Assembly: GCA_949298065.1 (NCBI GenBank)
Contig: CASFUZ010000004.1
Span: 62,001-126,000 of the forward strand
Source: an uncultured Pseudomonadota bacterium
GTDB lineage: Bacteria; Pseudomonadota; Alphaproteobacteria; RF32; CAG-239
Reading direction: 5' to 3'
Length of the DNA stretch: 64,000 nucleotides
Each line of letters opens with the position of its first letter. Positions within the stretch are counted from its first letter, which is position 1. The notes below the pieces were generated by a model. It saw only the letters and a list, made by a program, of their open reading frames with translations. It made no database searches and was not told the DNA's origin. Both the position numbers and the translations under genes were made by a program. Positions 23,490 through 31,634 of the stretch are shown piece by piece.

Positions 23490-23985
23490 GTGCCTGTTTC
23501 ATTTCGCAACAAGACTAAAGACAATGAGAATGGCTAGCTCCTCGTTTTGTTCCTCATATACACCCGCTCCGAACTCTACGAGTTCAAATCTCGGGGATGA
23601 CAGCAATACAAAAAAGGCTTCCATAAAGGAAGCCTGATTGGTGTCTTGCTCCGTAAGGTTTGCCTTATAAGGCAAACCAACTTCGCTTCGGGCACTTGAC
23701 TTGTAACACCGCTTACGGATTGCTGTCGCATTCCTCAGCGTTTAACAAGTCGGCGCATCACCATTAAAAAAAAGCGCCATCAAGGCGCTTTTTTTTAATG
23801 GTGATCCCAACGAGATTGTCCGCGACATTGCTTCGCAATGCTTGTTCCTCTGCGCTCATTCGCAATTGCTCACCGGCGTTCTCCCGCCCGCCTTTCGCTT
23901 GTAGTCAAACTCGTCTCTACGAGTTCGTATCTCGGGAATGACTATAATACAAAAACACCCTCCATAAGGGAGGGTGTTTTTGTAT
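23490..23985. repeat. Alternating repeat modules separated by long palindromes, locus 1
   Basis: No gene is seen in this stretch. It holds, in order: a partial A-type end with a T-arm-like string (23579-23593); a palindrome at 23615-23635 (8-bp stem); module B (about 23636-23756); a perfect 22-bp-stem palindrome at 23757-23805; module A (about 23799-23945), which opens with 19 bases identical to the 3' end of the adjacent tRNA-Glu (23799-23817 versus 23986-24004) and closes with a T-arm-like string in the opposite orientation (23919-23935); and an 18-bp-stem palindrome at 23946-23986. The same module order recurs at 51.3-51.9 kb. Confidence 0.7.
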
Positions 23986-23986
23986 T
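23946..23986 (-). terminator. Terminator of tRNA-Glu (18-bp palindrome)
   Basis: An 18-bp perfect stem (AATACAAAAACACCCTCC and complement) with a 5-base loop directly abuts the encoded CCA end of tRNA-Glu on the minus strand and ends in a T5 tract. Confidence 0.85.
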
Positions 23987-24060
23987 GGTGATCCCAACGA
24001 GATTCGAACTCGTATCGCCACCGTGAAAGGGTGGTGTCCTAACCATTAGACGATGGGACC
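23986..24060 (-). tRNA. tRNA-Glu (UUC)
   Basis: A 75-base tRNA with encoded CCA. The acceptor stem GGTCCCA pairs with TGGGATC; the anticodon arm is CCACC-CTTTCAC-GGTGG with anticodon TTC, and the T-arm is ACGAG-TTCGAATC-TCGT type. All arms pair. Its 3' end has a second, partial copy at 23799-23817. Confidence 0.97.
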
Positions 24061-24158
24061 AATAGGACATTTTTGCGTGCTTTTGCAAAAACTATCGTTT
24101 GTATATATGTAAATATCGTTTAGGTCAAGAGATATTTTTAAAAATTTTAAACTTTTTT

Positions 24159-25508
24159 TTATTCTGCTGAATTTTCTTCAAATGAAGCTCTCAATTGCGG
24201 GTTTAAAACCTTAACTATCTCGCTCATATGCACCAATTTGATATTCTTCTCTTTCAAGCTTGGCAACCACTCTTTTAATGCCTTAAAAGTCGCGCTTTTT
24301 GGGTGCCCTATCGCCACAGCATAACCATTTTTGCGAGCTATTCTTTCCGCTGCTCTTAACTGCCTGTTGATATAGTCAACCTTATTTTCATTGTCCAAAA
24401 AGACATGGCGATGTGCATAAGCAACCCTTTTGTCCTTAGCAACACTTCTTCCGACAGATTTTGCCGAAGTCTTAGAATCTACAAAAAACATATTATGCTC
24501 TTTCAAGACATCCATAACATAATTCATTCTTTGCTTGTCTTCCGTAAATTCAGAACCCATGTGATTATTGATACCACGAACATTCTTAAACTTACTCAGC
24601 ATTTTACTTAATTCTCTCTTAATGTCTTGCTCATTCATCTGAGTGGTTAGGGTATCCGGTGTCAGATTAACCTTACTTTTGGGTTCCATCGGGACGTGTA
24701 TCATTATCTCATGTCCGGCTTGGCTCGCTTTTTTTACCTGTTTTGCCAAACCTGTTCCATAAGTCAAAAAAGATGATGTCAGAGGCGCATTCAAACTACT
24801 GATGTCTGCGGTACGGCGATGGTTAATTCCCATATCGTCAATAATAACCGCAATCACCGGTTTATCACCGAAATAATAGGGCTTGCGGCTCAAATCAACG
24901 TGCATATTCTTTATGCTTTTGCGATGATGTTTGACTGCCGGCGTGGAAAACTCGTCTTTTACCTCATTTTCAGGCAAAGCCTCCTCATAAAGCTCATAAG
25001 ATTTATGCTCGGGAACATCGTCTCTTTCCAAATGTTGCAATTTATCCCAAACATTATTGGGGGCTTGCACTCCGGTGGATACACCATCATCAACCATTCC
25101 TGCTATTTGATAAGATATATCTGTCGTTTCCTCGTCCATAAACAAAACCTGCGACAGATACTCGGTATCAATTTCTTCCGCTGTCGCAATATTTACATTA
25201 TCCGGAGAATCGTTATACAGAAAATCATCATCTCTTTGCGGAGATAAACTTTGTTGCAGACTTGGGCGATAACACAAAGCTTGCTCCACCATTTTATCTA
25301 TTGGCTTAGCCTCTTCCAAGACCAAAACTGCTTCAGGTGCATGACCTCTTAAATTTTTATTTCTGTATCTGCTATAAAAGGAAATTTCTGCAGCAAAGAC
25401 CGCTACCAACAAAGCAGCAAAGACAAAAAAAACTCTCGCCGTCGGCCATTTTAACCGACGGGGAGAATTTTTCTTTTTACGCTTTATTTTTTTTGCGGCT
25501 TTGGTCAA
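24159..25508 (-). CDS. Divergent polysaccharide deacetylase, YibQ family
   Basis: The 449-residue protein has a basic N-terminus, one membrane anchor (about 24-42), a long polar linker (about 45-215) and a C-terminal divergent polysaccharide deacetylase domain: VIAVIIDDMG (about 220-229), EIMIHVPMEP, GINNHMGSEF and the VAIGHPKSATFKAL stretch. YibQ proteins are often encoded beside cell-envelope amidase activators such as EnvC and are thought to act on peptidoglycan; chemistry is unproven. The start is a TTG 3 bases after the lysS stop with no good ribosome binding site, so translation is probably coupled to lysS. Confidence 0.82.
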   Translation of the reverse strand: MTKAAKKIKRKKKNSPRRLKWPTARVFFVFAALLVAVFAAEISFYSRYRNKNLRGHAPEAVLVLEEAKPIDKMVEQALCYRPSLQQSLSPQRDDDFLYNDSPDNVNIATAEEIDTEYLSQVLFMDEETTDISYQIAGMVDDGVSTGVQAPNNVWDKLQHLERDDVPEHKSYELYEEALPENEVKDEFSTPAVKHHRKSIKNMHVDLSRKPYYFGDKPVIAVIIDDMGINHRRTADISSLNAPLTSSFLTYGTGLAKQVKKASQAGHEIMIHVPMEPKSKVNLTPDTLTTQMNEQDIKRELSKMLSKFKNVRGINNHMGSEFTEDKQRMNYVMDVLKEHNMFFVDSKTSAKSVGRSVAKDKRVAYAHRHVFLDNENKVDYINRQLRAAERIARKNGYAVAIGHPKSATFKALKEWLPSLKEKNIKLVHMSEIVKVLNPQLRASFEENSAE

Positions 25509-25511
25509 GTT

Positions 25512-26984
25512 TTAGTCTTTCTTACGCAAGGTCGGGAAAGCGATTACATCACGGATGGTATCAGCTCCTGTCAACAAAATTGCCAGACGGTCAATACCCA
25601 TACCCATTCCGCCGGTAGGAGGCAAACCATTTTCCAAGGCGATGACATAATCTTCGTCCAGCATCTGAGCCTCATCGTCTCCGGCCTCACGTGCGGCGCA
25701 CTGAGCATCAAAACGTTCCTTTTGCTCCAGAGGGTTGGATAACTCAGAATAAGCACAGCCTATTTCCATTCCGGCAATATAGGCATCAAAATGCTCTACC
25801 AAGCGCGGATTGGAGCGATGTGTCTTAGCCAAAGGAGAAACATCTCGCGGCATATCCATCACCAGAATCGGCTGGATTAAATTATGTTCAACTTTTTCAT
25901 CAAAAACTTCCTGCACAACTTTACCCCAGCAAGTGCAAGATGAAGCATCTACGCCTGCTGATTTTGCCATTTCTTTAGCTTCCTCTAAGGTTTCAGCCTG
26001 CATTAGGTCAATGCCGGCATATTCTTTGACCAAATCTACAATAGATTTGCGGGCAAAACCTTTGGACAAGTCAATCTCATGCTCACCAAACTTGATAACT
26101 TTTGTGCCAAGAACTTTCTCCGCGACATAAGGAATCAGGTCTGCAAACAAATCGGCCATATCATTGTAATCCGCATAGGCCTGATAAGCTTCCAAGCCCG
26201 TGAACTCTGGGTTGTGGCTTTTATCAATGCCTTCATTGCGGAAGTTGCGGCCGATTTCAAATACGCGGTCAAAGCCACCGACAACCAAGCGCTTCAAATA
26301 CAACTCAGGAGCAATACGCAGGTATAAATCCATATCCAATGTATTGTGGTGCGTGATGAACGGCTTCGCATTTGCACCGCCCATAATCGGGTGAAGCATC
26401 GGGGTTTCAACCTCAAGGAAATTATTTTCTTCAAACCAGCGGCGGATGGCCGAAGTTATCTGACAACGCTTTTTATAAATTTCTTTACTGTCATCATTCA
26501 TAATGAAGTCAACATAGCGCTGACGATAGCGAGCATCAATATCCGTTAAGCCATGGAACTTCTCCGGCAAGGTTTGCAGAGATTTTGAAATGATATCAAA
26601 CTTTTCTGCGGCAATAGAGAGTTCTCCGCGCGGTGTACGACGAATATACCCCGAGATACCGACCATATCTCCAACATCCAAACATTTGAGGCGATCAAGA
26701 TCTTCTTCGCTCAAGTGGTTTTTGTGGCAGAAGGCCTGAATTTTGCCACTCATATCCTTAACATCAATAAACATTCCGTTATTGCGTACAGCCATAGCGC
26801 GGCCGGCGATGGTAACTCTGTCTTCCGTATCTGTGCCTGCTTCCAAGTCCTTATATTTTTCCTGCAAGTCTGCGGCAAAAGCATTGGGACGAAAACGGTA
26901 AGGATACGGGTTGTACCCCTTGTCCTGCAAGGTCTTTAATTTAGCCAAGCGGGACTCACGATGAATATTGGTTTCAATTGTCAT
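25512..26984 (-). CDS. lysS: Lysyl-tRNA synthetase, class II
   Basis: The 490-residue enzyme has the N-terminal OB-fold anticodon-binding domain (about 55-165) and the class II core with motif 1, motif 2 ([21 protein letters not shown]) and motif 3 ([15 protein letters not shown], near the C-terminus). It charges tRNA-Lys. The ATG at 26984 follows AGGAAC. A YibQ-type gene follows 3 bases downstream. Confidence 0.98.
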   Translation of the reverse strand: MTIETNIHRESRLAKLKTLQDKGYNPYPYRFRPNAFAADLQEKYKDLEAGTDTEDRVTIAGRAMAVRNNGMFIDVKDMSGKIQAFCHKNHLSEEDLDRLKCLDVGDMVGISGYIRRTPRGELSIAAEKFDIISKSLQTLPEKFHGLTDIDARYRQRYVDFIMNDDSKEIYKKRCQITSAIRRWFEENNFLEVETPMLHPIMGGANAKPFITHHNTLDMDLYLRIAPELYLKRLVVGGFDRVFEIGRNFRNEGIDKSHNPEFTGLEAYQAYADYNDMADLFADLIPYVAEKVLGTKVIKFGEHEIDLSKGFARKSIVDLVKEYAGIDLMQAETLEEAKEMAKSAGVDASSCTCWGKVVQEVFDEKVEHNLIQPILVMDMPRDVSPLAKTHRSNPRLVEHFDAYIAGMEIGCAYSELSNPLEQKERFDAQCAAREAGDDEAQMLDEDYVIALENGLPPTGGMGMGIDRLAILLTGADTIRDVIAFPTLRKKD

Positions 26985-27126
26985 TTTTGTTCCTATTTTT
27001 TGATTTTTATTTACGTTTTGTGCAAACTATAAACTTTAGCGAATATTTTTTCAAGAAAATTTGCAAAAGATGCTGGACGCTGAGGAATAAAAATACTATA
27101 TTATTGTTGAATAAACGGAGATTGAG

Positions 27127-28248
27127 ATGAAAAAAGATTTGAAACAAGATGCCAAAGGGGCATCTCTTAAATTGTGGCATAAATTTGTGGATAGTGTTAA
27201 AAAAATTCCGGCAAAGTATAAGACTTTGGCCGGTGTTGGCTTGTTTGCTCTTTCTTCTACCGCTGCCGAATCCTCTGCATTACAAAATGCAGAAAAAGAC
27301 GATACTCACAGCGAAATGCATACAGATGTGAGCTCTGTTGTTAATGATGATAAAACCATAACTTTTGCTGATGCGACAAAATCCTTAAATGTTAAAGCCG
27401 GAGATAAATATAAAGGCGTAAATATGAAGTTTGCCAAGATGGATGCTCCCGATTTGGGACATTTGTTTGAATCCGGCATGGACCCTTATGTTATGGGAAA
27501 AAACAGTAAAGGGGTTCGCCAATATTTGGGCTTATACCAAATGGATATCGGCGGAACAATGCAAACCTTTTTATTTGGCTTAAAAAATAAGGATAAGACC
27601 GTCTGGAAAGGCGTTGCCAAAGATTATCCCAAACTTGCTGCTTTAGGGAAAACTGAAGCCGCCCGCAGGAACTCCGGCTTTACTAAAATGTTCGGCGACT
27701 TATCCAAAACAAAAGACTTCCGCCACAAAATGGATGAATATATGCGGATTGTTAAATATGAGCCGGTTTATGAAGCTTTGCGCCAAATTGAAGATTTGGA
27801 TTTTGATAAGCGCGGCAAAGTCTTTTTGGGAACGGTTATGTCTGCCGCTAACCAAAGCCCCTCGCCTAAAGTTATCAGCGCTATTTATAAGCAAGCTCTC
27901 GTCAGAGCAAAAGCTGAAGCTTCCAAACATAAACGTCAGGTTACAACGGCTGATATTATCAAACAATCATATGAAGTCAGAAAAGAAAAATGGGGGCTGA
28001 AATCTCGCTATACCGAAGAGTGCCGTCTTGCTCTTGATTGGCAAAAATTTGAAGATGTTATGGGTAAAATTCATAAAGAGCGCGAAAAGCACATGAAAAA
28101 AACTGCTGAACTTCGTAACTCTCTTAAAGAAATGACTCCTTTTACGCCGGTTAGCACTTTGGTGGCTCATAAGCCTGAAAAAATTAAGATTGCTAAAATA
28201 CCGCCTCAGATGATGAAAAAGGTTAAGGAGAAAAAAGGGCGCGGATAA
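27127..28248 (+). CDS. Secreted or periplasmic lysozyme-like protein, unassigned
   Basis: The 373-residue basic protein begins with a charged N-terminus and a hydrophobic stretch (about 30-48) that may be an anchor or atypical signal. Residues about 110-150 read HLFESGMDPYVMGKNSKG, then YLGLYQMDIGGTMQTFL, resembling the E-S-G...S-Y-G-x-Y-Q pattern of transglycosylase-like domains, with E115 as candidate catalytic residue. The C-terminal 200 residues are helical and strongly basic. I cannot name the family. ATG 27127 follows GGAGATTGAG. A hairpin between it and lexA may terminate its transcript. Confidence 0.6.
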   Translation: MKKDLKQDAKGASLKLWHKFVDSVKKIPAKYKTLAGVGLFALSSTAAESSALQNAEKDDTHSEMHTDVSSVVNDDKTITFADATKSLNVKAGDKYKGVNMKFAKMDAPDLGHLFESGMDPYVMGKNSKGVRQYLGLYQMDIGGTMQTFLFGLKNKDKTVWKGVAKDYPKLAALGKTEAARRNSGFTKMFGDLSKTKDFRHKMDEYMRIVKYEPVYEALRQIEDLDFDKRGKVFLGTVMSAANQSPSPKVISAIYKQALVRAKAEASKHKRQVTTADIIKQSYEVRKEKWGLKSRYTEECRLALDWQKFEDVMGKIHKEREKHMKKTAELRNSLKEMTPFTPVSTLVAHKPEKIKIAKIPPQMMKKVKEKKGRG

Positions 28249-28255
28249 AAACCCC

Positions 28256-28284
28256 TTGACAGAAGAAAAGAACTAAAGTAGAAC
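28256..28284 (+). promoter_or_regulatory. lexA promoter with alphaproteobacterial SOS box
   Basis: TTGACA (28256-28261), a 17-base spacer and TAGAAC (28279-28284) form the promoter. GAAC-N7-GAAC (28270-28284) overlaps the -10; this is the reverse complement of the GTTC-N7-GTTC box that alphaproteobacterial LexA binds. It implies autorepression. Confidence 0.85.
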
Positions 28285-28312
28285 ATTTTGTAGAGTGTTC
28301 TACTTTTTTTCT
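28278..28312 (+). terminator. Hairpin overlapping the SOS box, before lexA
   Basis: GTAGAACA (28278-28285) pairs with TGTTCTAC (28296-28303), followed by T7. It could end the upstream transcript, and it also lies at the transcription start of lexA. Confidence 0.6.
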
Positions 28313-28326
28313 AAGGGGTTTGCCAG

Positions 28327-28983
28327 ATGCTTACTCAGAAACAATATCAGCTTTTGATGTTTATTAACAAGGTATTGAAAGAAACCGGTTGCTCTCCGTC
28401 TTTTGAGGAGATGAAAGCAGCTGTCGGCCTAAAGTCTAAGTCAGGCATTCATGCTTTGATTGAAGCCTTGGTGGAGCGTGAGTTTATCCGTAAACTTCCA
28501 CACAAGGCTCGCGCACTTGAAGTTATCCGACTCCCCAAATTTAAACCCAAGGCAATTATTGAAGAAGAGAAAAAACGCGAAATCGCTTTGCAAAACAGCG
28601 CCGCACAAATTCCTCTTTACGGCAAAATTGCGGCCGGAACTCCGATTGAGGCTATTGCTAACGAAAGTGAGCAAATCTCCGTTCCCTTTGAAATGGTTAA
28701 TCGCGGACAGTTTTATGCCCTGACCATTGAGGGCGACTCTATGGTTGAGGCCGGAATTTTGGACGGGGATACCGTTATCATCAAAAAAGCAGACACTGCC
28801 AATAATGGTGAAATTGTTGTCGCTTTGGTTGATGAAAGTGAGGCAACCCTCAAAATTCTGCGCAAAGAAGGAAATGAGGTTGTACTCATTCCCTGCAACA
28901 GCGCTTATCAACCTCGCCGTCTTCCCGCTCAACGTGTTCGGGTACAAGGTGTTTTAGCCGGATTAATGCGTACCTATCACTAA
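28327..28983 (+). CDS. lexA: LexA repressor
   Basis: The 218-residue protein has the N-terminal winged helix (residues 1-68, GCSPSFEEMKAAVGLKSKSGIHALI) and a C-terminal S24 protease domain. The cleavage site is A103-G104 (IAAGTPI), the Ser/Lys dyad S138 (GDSM) and K176 (TLKIL). With RecA it self-cleaves on DNA damage and releases SOS genes. The GAAC-N7-GAAC box in its promoter indicates autoregulation. uvrB at 31633-33615 is a classical SOS gene but I did not find a box before its operon. Confidence 0.97.
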   Translation: MLTQKQYQLLMFINKVLKETGCSPSFEEMKAAVGLKSKSGIHALIEALVEREFIRKLPHKARALEVIRLPKFKPKAIIEEEKKREIALQNSAAQIPLYGKIAAGTPIEAIANESEQISVPFEMVNRGQFYALTIEGDSMVEAGILDGDTVIIKKADTANNGEIVVALVDESEATLKILRKEGNEVVLIPCNSAYQPRRLPAQRVRVQGVLAGLMRTYH

Positions 28984-29565
28984 CACAAGCTGTTGCCACA
29001 AGCTGTTGCCAGCTTGACCGCCTCATTGGCTGTGGCGCGAACCTTTGTTATACCGCGTTGCTTCCTAAGTGCATATCTATCTTTCGTGCCCTATGTCTTT
29101 ATGGATTCTTCGTCGTTTCACTCCTCAGAATGACGAGCTGTTGCCAGCTTGACCGCGGCACTGGCTGCGGCGCGAACCATTGTTGAACCGCGATGCTTCC
29201 AATGTACATATCTATCTTTTGCGCCCTGTATCTTTATGGATTCTTCGTCGTTTCACTCCTCAGAATGACGAGCTGTTGCCAGCTTGACCGCGGCACTGGC
29301 TGCGGCGGCAATCATTGTTATATCGCGTTGCTTCCAGAGTGCATATCTATCTTTCGTGCCTTGTTTCTTTGTGGATTCTTCGGGACAAAGTCCCTCAGAA
29401 TGACGGGGAAGAGAAGTGCCTTATGTCTTTATGGATTCTTCGGAGCAAGCTCCTCAGAATGACAAGCTGTTGCCAGCTTGACCGCGGCACTGGCTGCGGC
29501 GCGAACCATTGTTGAACCGCGATGCTTCCTTTGTACATATCTTGCTTGCATGCCTTATGTCTTTT
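28984..29565. repeat. Tandem repeat array, about 135-base units
   Basis: Four full or near-full units (about 29002-29133, 29134-29268, 29269-29403, 29463-29565) and one half unit (29404-29462). Each starts with GCTGTTGCCAGCTTGACCGC and ends with GATTCTTCG...CTCAGAATGAC. In the third and half unit the middle of that end motif is a different perfect hairpin (GGAC/GTCC and GGAGC/GCTCC). No coding potential is convincing. Confidence 0.85.
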
Positions 29566-29595
29566 AGTGAAAAAAATATATCCTTTCAATAGGGG

Positions 29596-29624
29596 TTGAC
29601 ATACCCCCTAATTTAAGTTATTAT
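29596..29624 (+). promoter_or_regulatory. Strong sigma-70-type promoter
   Basis: TTGACA (29596-29601), 17-base spacer and TATTAT (29619-29624). It precedes the Cys-rich secreted protein by about 115 bases; the 5' leader is unassigned. Confidence 0.8.
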
Positions 29625-29739
29625 ACCTCTTAATAGGTGTGTTGTTTTCGTGTGCGTGAAGTAATCTTACTTCCGTTTCTTTTGACGCATACCTTATATT
29701 TATCGCAGGCTTTGTCTTGATTATTGTTTGAGGTGTGCT

Positions 29740-31539
29740 ATGTCTGATACTCGTTTTATTTTCGCCACGGCTCTTTTGAGCTCTGTTTGTTTTTCGGCTC
29801 AAGCTTTGGCTTTAACAATGTCTGATGTTGCTGCCTCAAACTTAATTCACACAGACACATACACATCCACACCATCGGCAGAGCCTGCGGCCTCTTTTGC
29901 TCAGTTAGATAAAACCTACAAACTTGCCGGTGTTTGCTTCTTGGGTCACGGAGACTGTGGCGGAGCCGGAGGCGGAGAATATGATTCCTTTGGCGAAGGT
30001 TTGGATGTTCCGGGCTCTTATCTGTGTCAAAATGCCGGATATAAAACTTGTTCTGCCGGCCAAATAGGTAATCCGGCAACGGTTTGCCCCGATGACGAAA
30101 ATTATTTCAAAGAATGCAAATGTAATTATGCCGAAATGACCCCCGGAACTTATAATAACAACTGCGGTCCATTGGCTACCGTTTCCGATAGTATGACAAA
30201 GTGTAATCAGAGCAACGAGTTGCTTCTTGATAAATCGCAATATTGTCAAAATCCGAAAGAAGGTACGAGATGGTATGGCAAAGGAGCTTGTTTAGTTTGT
30301 ACAGCCCCAAAAGTTCCGAATAGTTCTACCAAAACTTGTTCTTGTCCAACAAATTATAAAGTTTGTACATCACCTTCTGTCGGTGTGGGTGCCGGTTGTG
30401 AAGATAATGGTGTGATGAAATATACTTCTTGTGAATGTCCGGCTGATTATGTTACTTGTACCTGGGGACCAGCTCCCGGAAGTGCTTCTTGCAATACCGG
30501 AAGCGGTATGAGATATAAGAGTTGTAAACCCGATCCTAAAACTTGTGATGAATGGATTCAATATAAATATGGTACACCTCGCGATGTAGATGCCTCATCT
30601 AGTTCTGGAAAAGTTATTGTATTTAAGGATACGAATCTTTCAGATTTTGCAATAACATCTACTAAAGAGATAGAGTTTGTTAATTATGATTATGCGCCGG
30701 AAGGTTTGTGTACGGGGAGGACAAATCCTGTTTTATCGGTGGATACATTGACAAGATTAAATGTGAATTATTGTTCCGGAGAAGGTAAAATCAATGTAAA
30801 ACAGGCATCTTTGCCTTATGGCGCAACTTTTGACGGAAAATATGGAGGGTTTTCTTTTTCGTGTCATTTGATTGTTGATAATGTGTATGCCGGAGGCAGT
30901 ATGCGTATGGATTCTTATGGAGATATGGTTGTTAATGATACCATGGTTCTTAAGGATGGAGGTAAAATTTATATGGATACAAATATCAAAAATCTTGTAG
31001 TTGAGAATGGAAATCTTACTTTTGGTGGATATACCGGAGGTGGCAATATAAAAATAGATAATATTTCTTATAATACTAGCGGTGAAATTTCTCTTGATAG
31101 GGTACGCTATCCGTTGTCAATAGGTTCTTTAAATGTAAATGTTCCCTCTGGGGAGTTTATGCTTGATATTGATTTTACCTCAATAAATATAACAAAAGGG
31201 ATATTTATTAACTCAAGCGGGAATGGAACGGCTAAAATAATAATGTTTCAGACTAATGATGAATTTGTTGAAATGAATAATACTCCATTGGAAATGAATG
31301 TTCCGGGTTCGATAACTATTGATAGTCAGCTAAAACATCCATCTAAGATTGTTATGACAAAGGGTGATTTAGTAGTAGACGGTGGCGCATGTATTACTAT
31401 GGATGGGCATATTTGTTGTGCTAAAATGTTTTCATCAGGTGGTTCATCTACTACTGTTGGTAAGAAAACATTTTCTACCCGAACGGAGATTACTTCTGCT
31501 AGTCAGTTATCTGATTTCTTAACTTGTATTCCAGAGTAA
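29740..31539 (+). CDS. Secreted Cys-rich protein with beta-solenoid-like C-terminus
   Basis: ATG 29740 has GAGGTG just upstream; the earlier in-frame TTG (29728) is not needed. The 599-residue product has a signal peptide ending near residue 25 (AQALA). Residues about 85-275 hold repeated cysteine modules (CPTNYKVC, CECPADYVTC, SCKPDPKTC) rich in Gly and Tyr. The rest, about 280-599, is a regular succession of short beta strands resembling a parallel beta-helix. The cysteine module recurs in the 116-residue protein at 48594-48944. Probably a surface or secreted protein; the specific function is unknown. Promoter at 29596. Confidence 0.7.
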   Translation: MSDTRFIFATALLSSVCFSAQALALTMSDVAASNLIHTDTYTSTPSAEPAASFAQLDKTYKLAGVCFLGHGDCGGAGGGEYDSFGEGLDVPGSYLCQNAGYKTCSAGQIGNPATVCPDDENYFKECKCNYAEMTPGTYNNNCGPLATVSDSMTKCNQSNELLLDKSQYCQNPKEGTRWYGKGACLVCTAPKVPNSSTKTCSCPTNYKVCTSPSVGVGAGCEDNGVMKYTSCECPADYVTCTWGPAPGSASCNTGSGMRYKSCKPDPKTCDEWIQYKYGTPRDVDASSSSGKVIVFKDTNLSDFAITSTKEIEFVNYDYAPEGLCTGRTNPVLSVDTLTRLNVNYCSGEGKINVKQASLPYGATFDGKYGGFSFSCHLIVDNVYAGGSMRMDSYGDMVVNDTMVLKDGGKIYMDTNIKNLVVENGNLTFGGYTGGGNIKIDNISYNTSGEISLDRVRYPLSIGSLNVNVPSGEFMLDIDFTSINITKGIFINSSGNGTAKIIMFQTNDEFVEMNNTPLEMNVPGSITIDSQLKHPSKIVMTKGDLVVDGGACITMDGHICCAKMFSSGGSSTTVGKKTFSTRTEITSASQLSDFLTCIPE

Positions 31540-31592
31540 TCCTAAAAAGTGAAGGCAAAGGGTATCTTAATATGATTTTGGTGGGCTATATT

Positions 31593-31634
31593 AAACAAAA
31601 TGGTACCGGCATTTAGGTCGGTATCATTTTGTTT
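31593..31634. terminator. Bidirectional terminator after the Cys-rich gene and uvrB
   Basis: AAACAAAATG(G)TACCG pairs with CGGTA(T)CATTTTGTTT in a 42-base hairpin between convergent genes. Confidence 0.85.

Noticed and set aside
23799-24004. The 19-base duplicate of the tRNA-Glu end as attL/attR of an integrated element
   Set aside because: Only about 190 bases lie between the copies and no integrase is present; the repeat-module explanation fits better.
29193-29515. Small open frames within the tandem repeat
   Set aside because: They follow the repeat period and have no ribosome binding site or protein-like composition.
28984-29565. CRISPR array
   Set aside because: Units are about 135 bases, diverged along their length, and lack short repeats with unique spacers; no cas genes.
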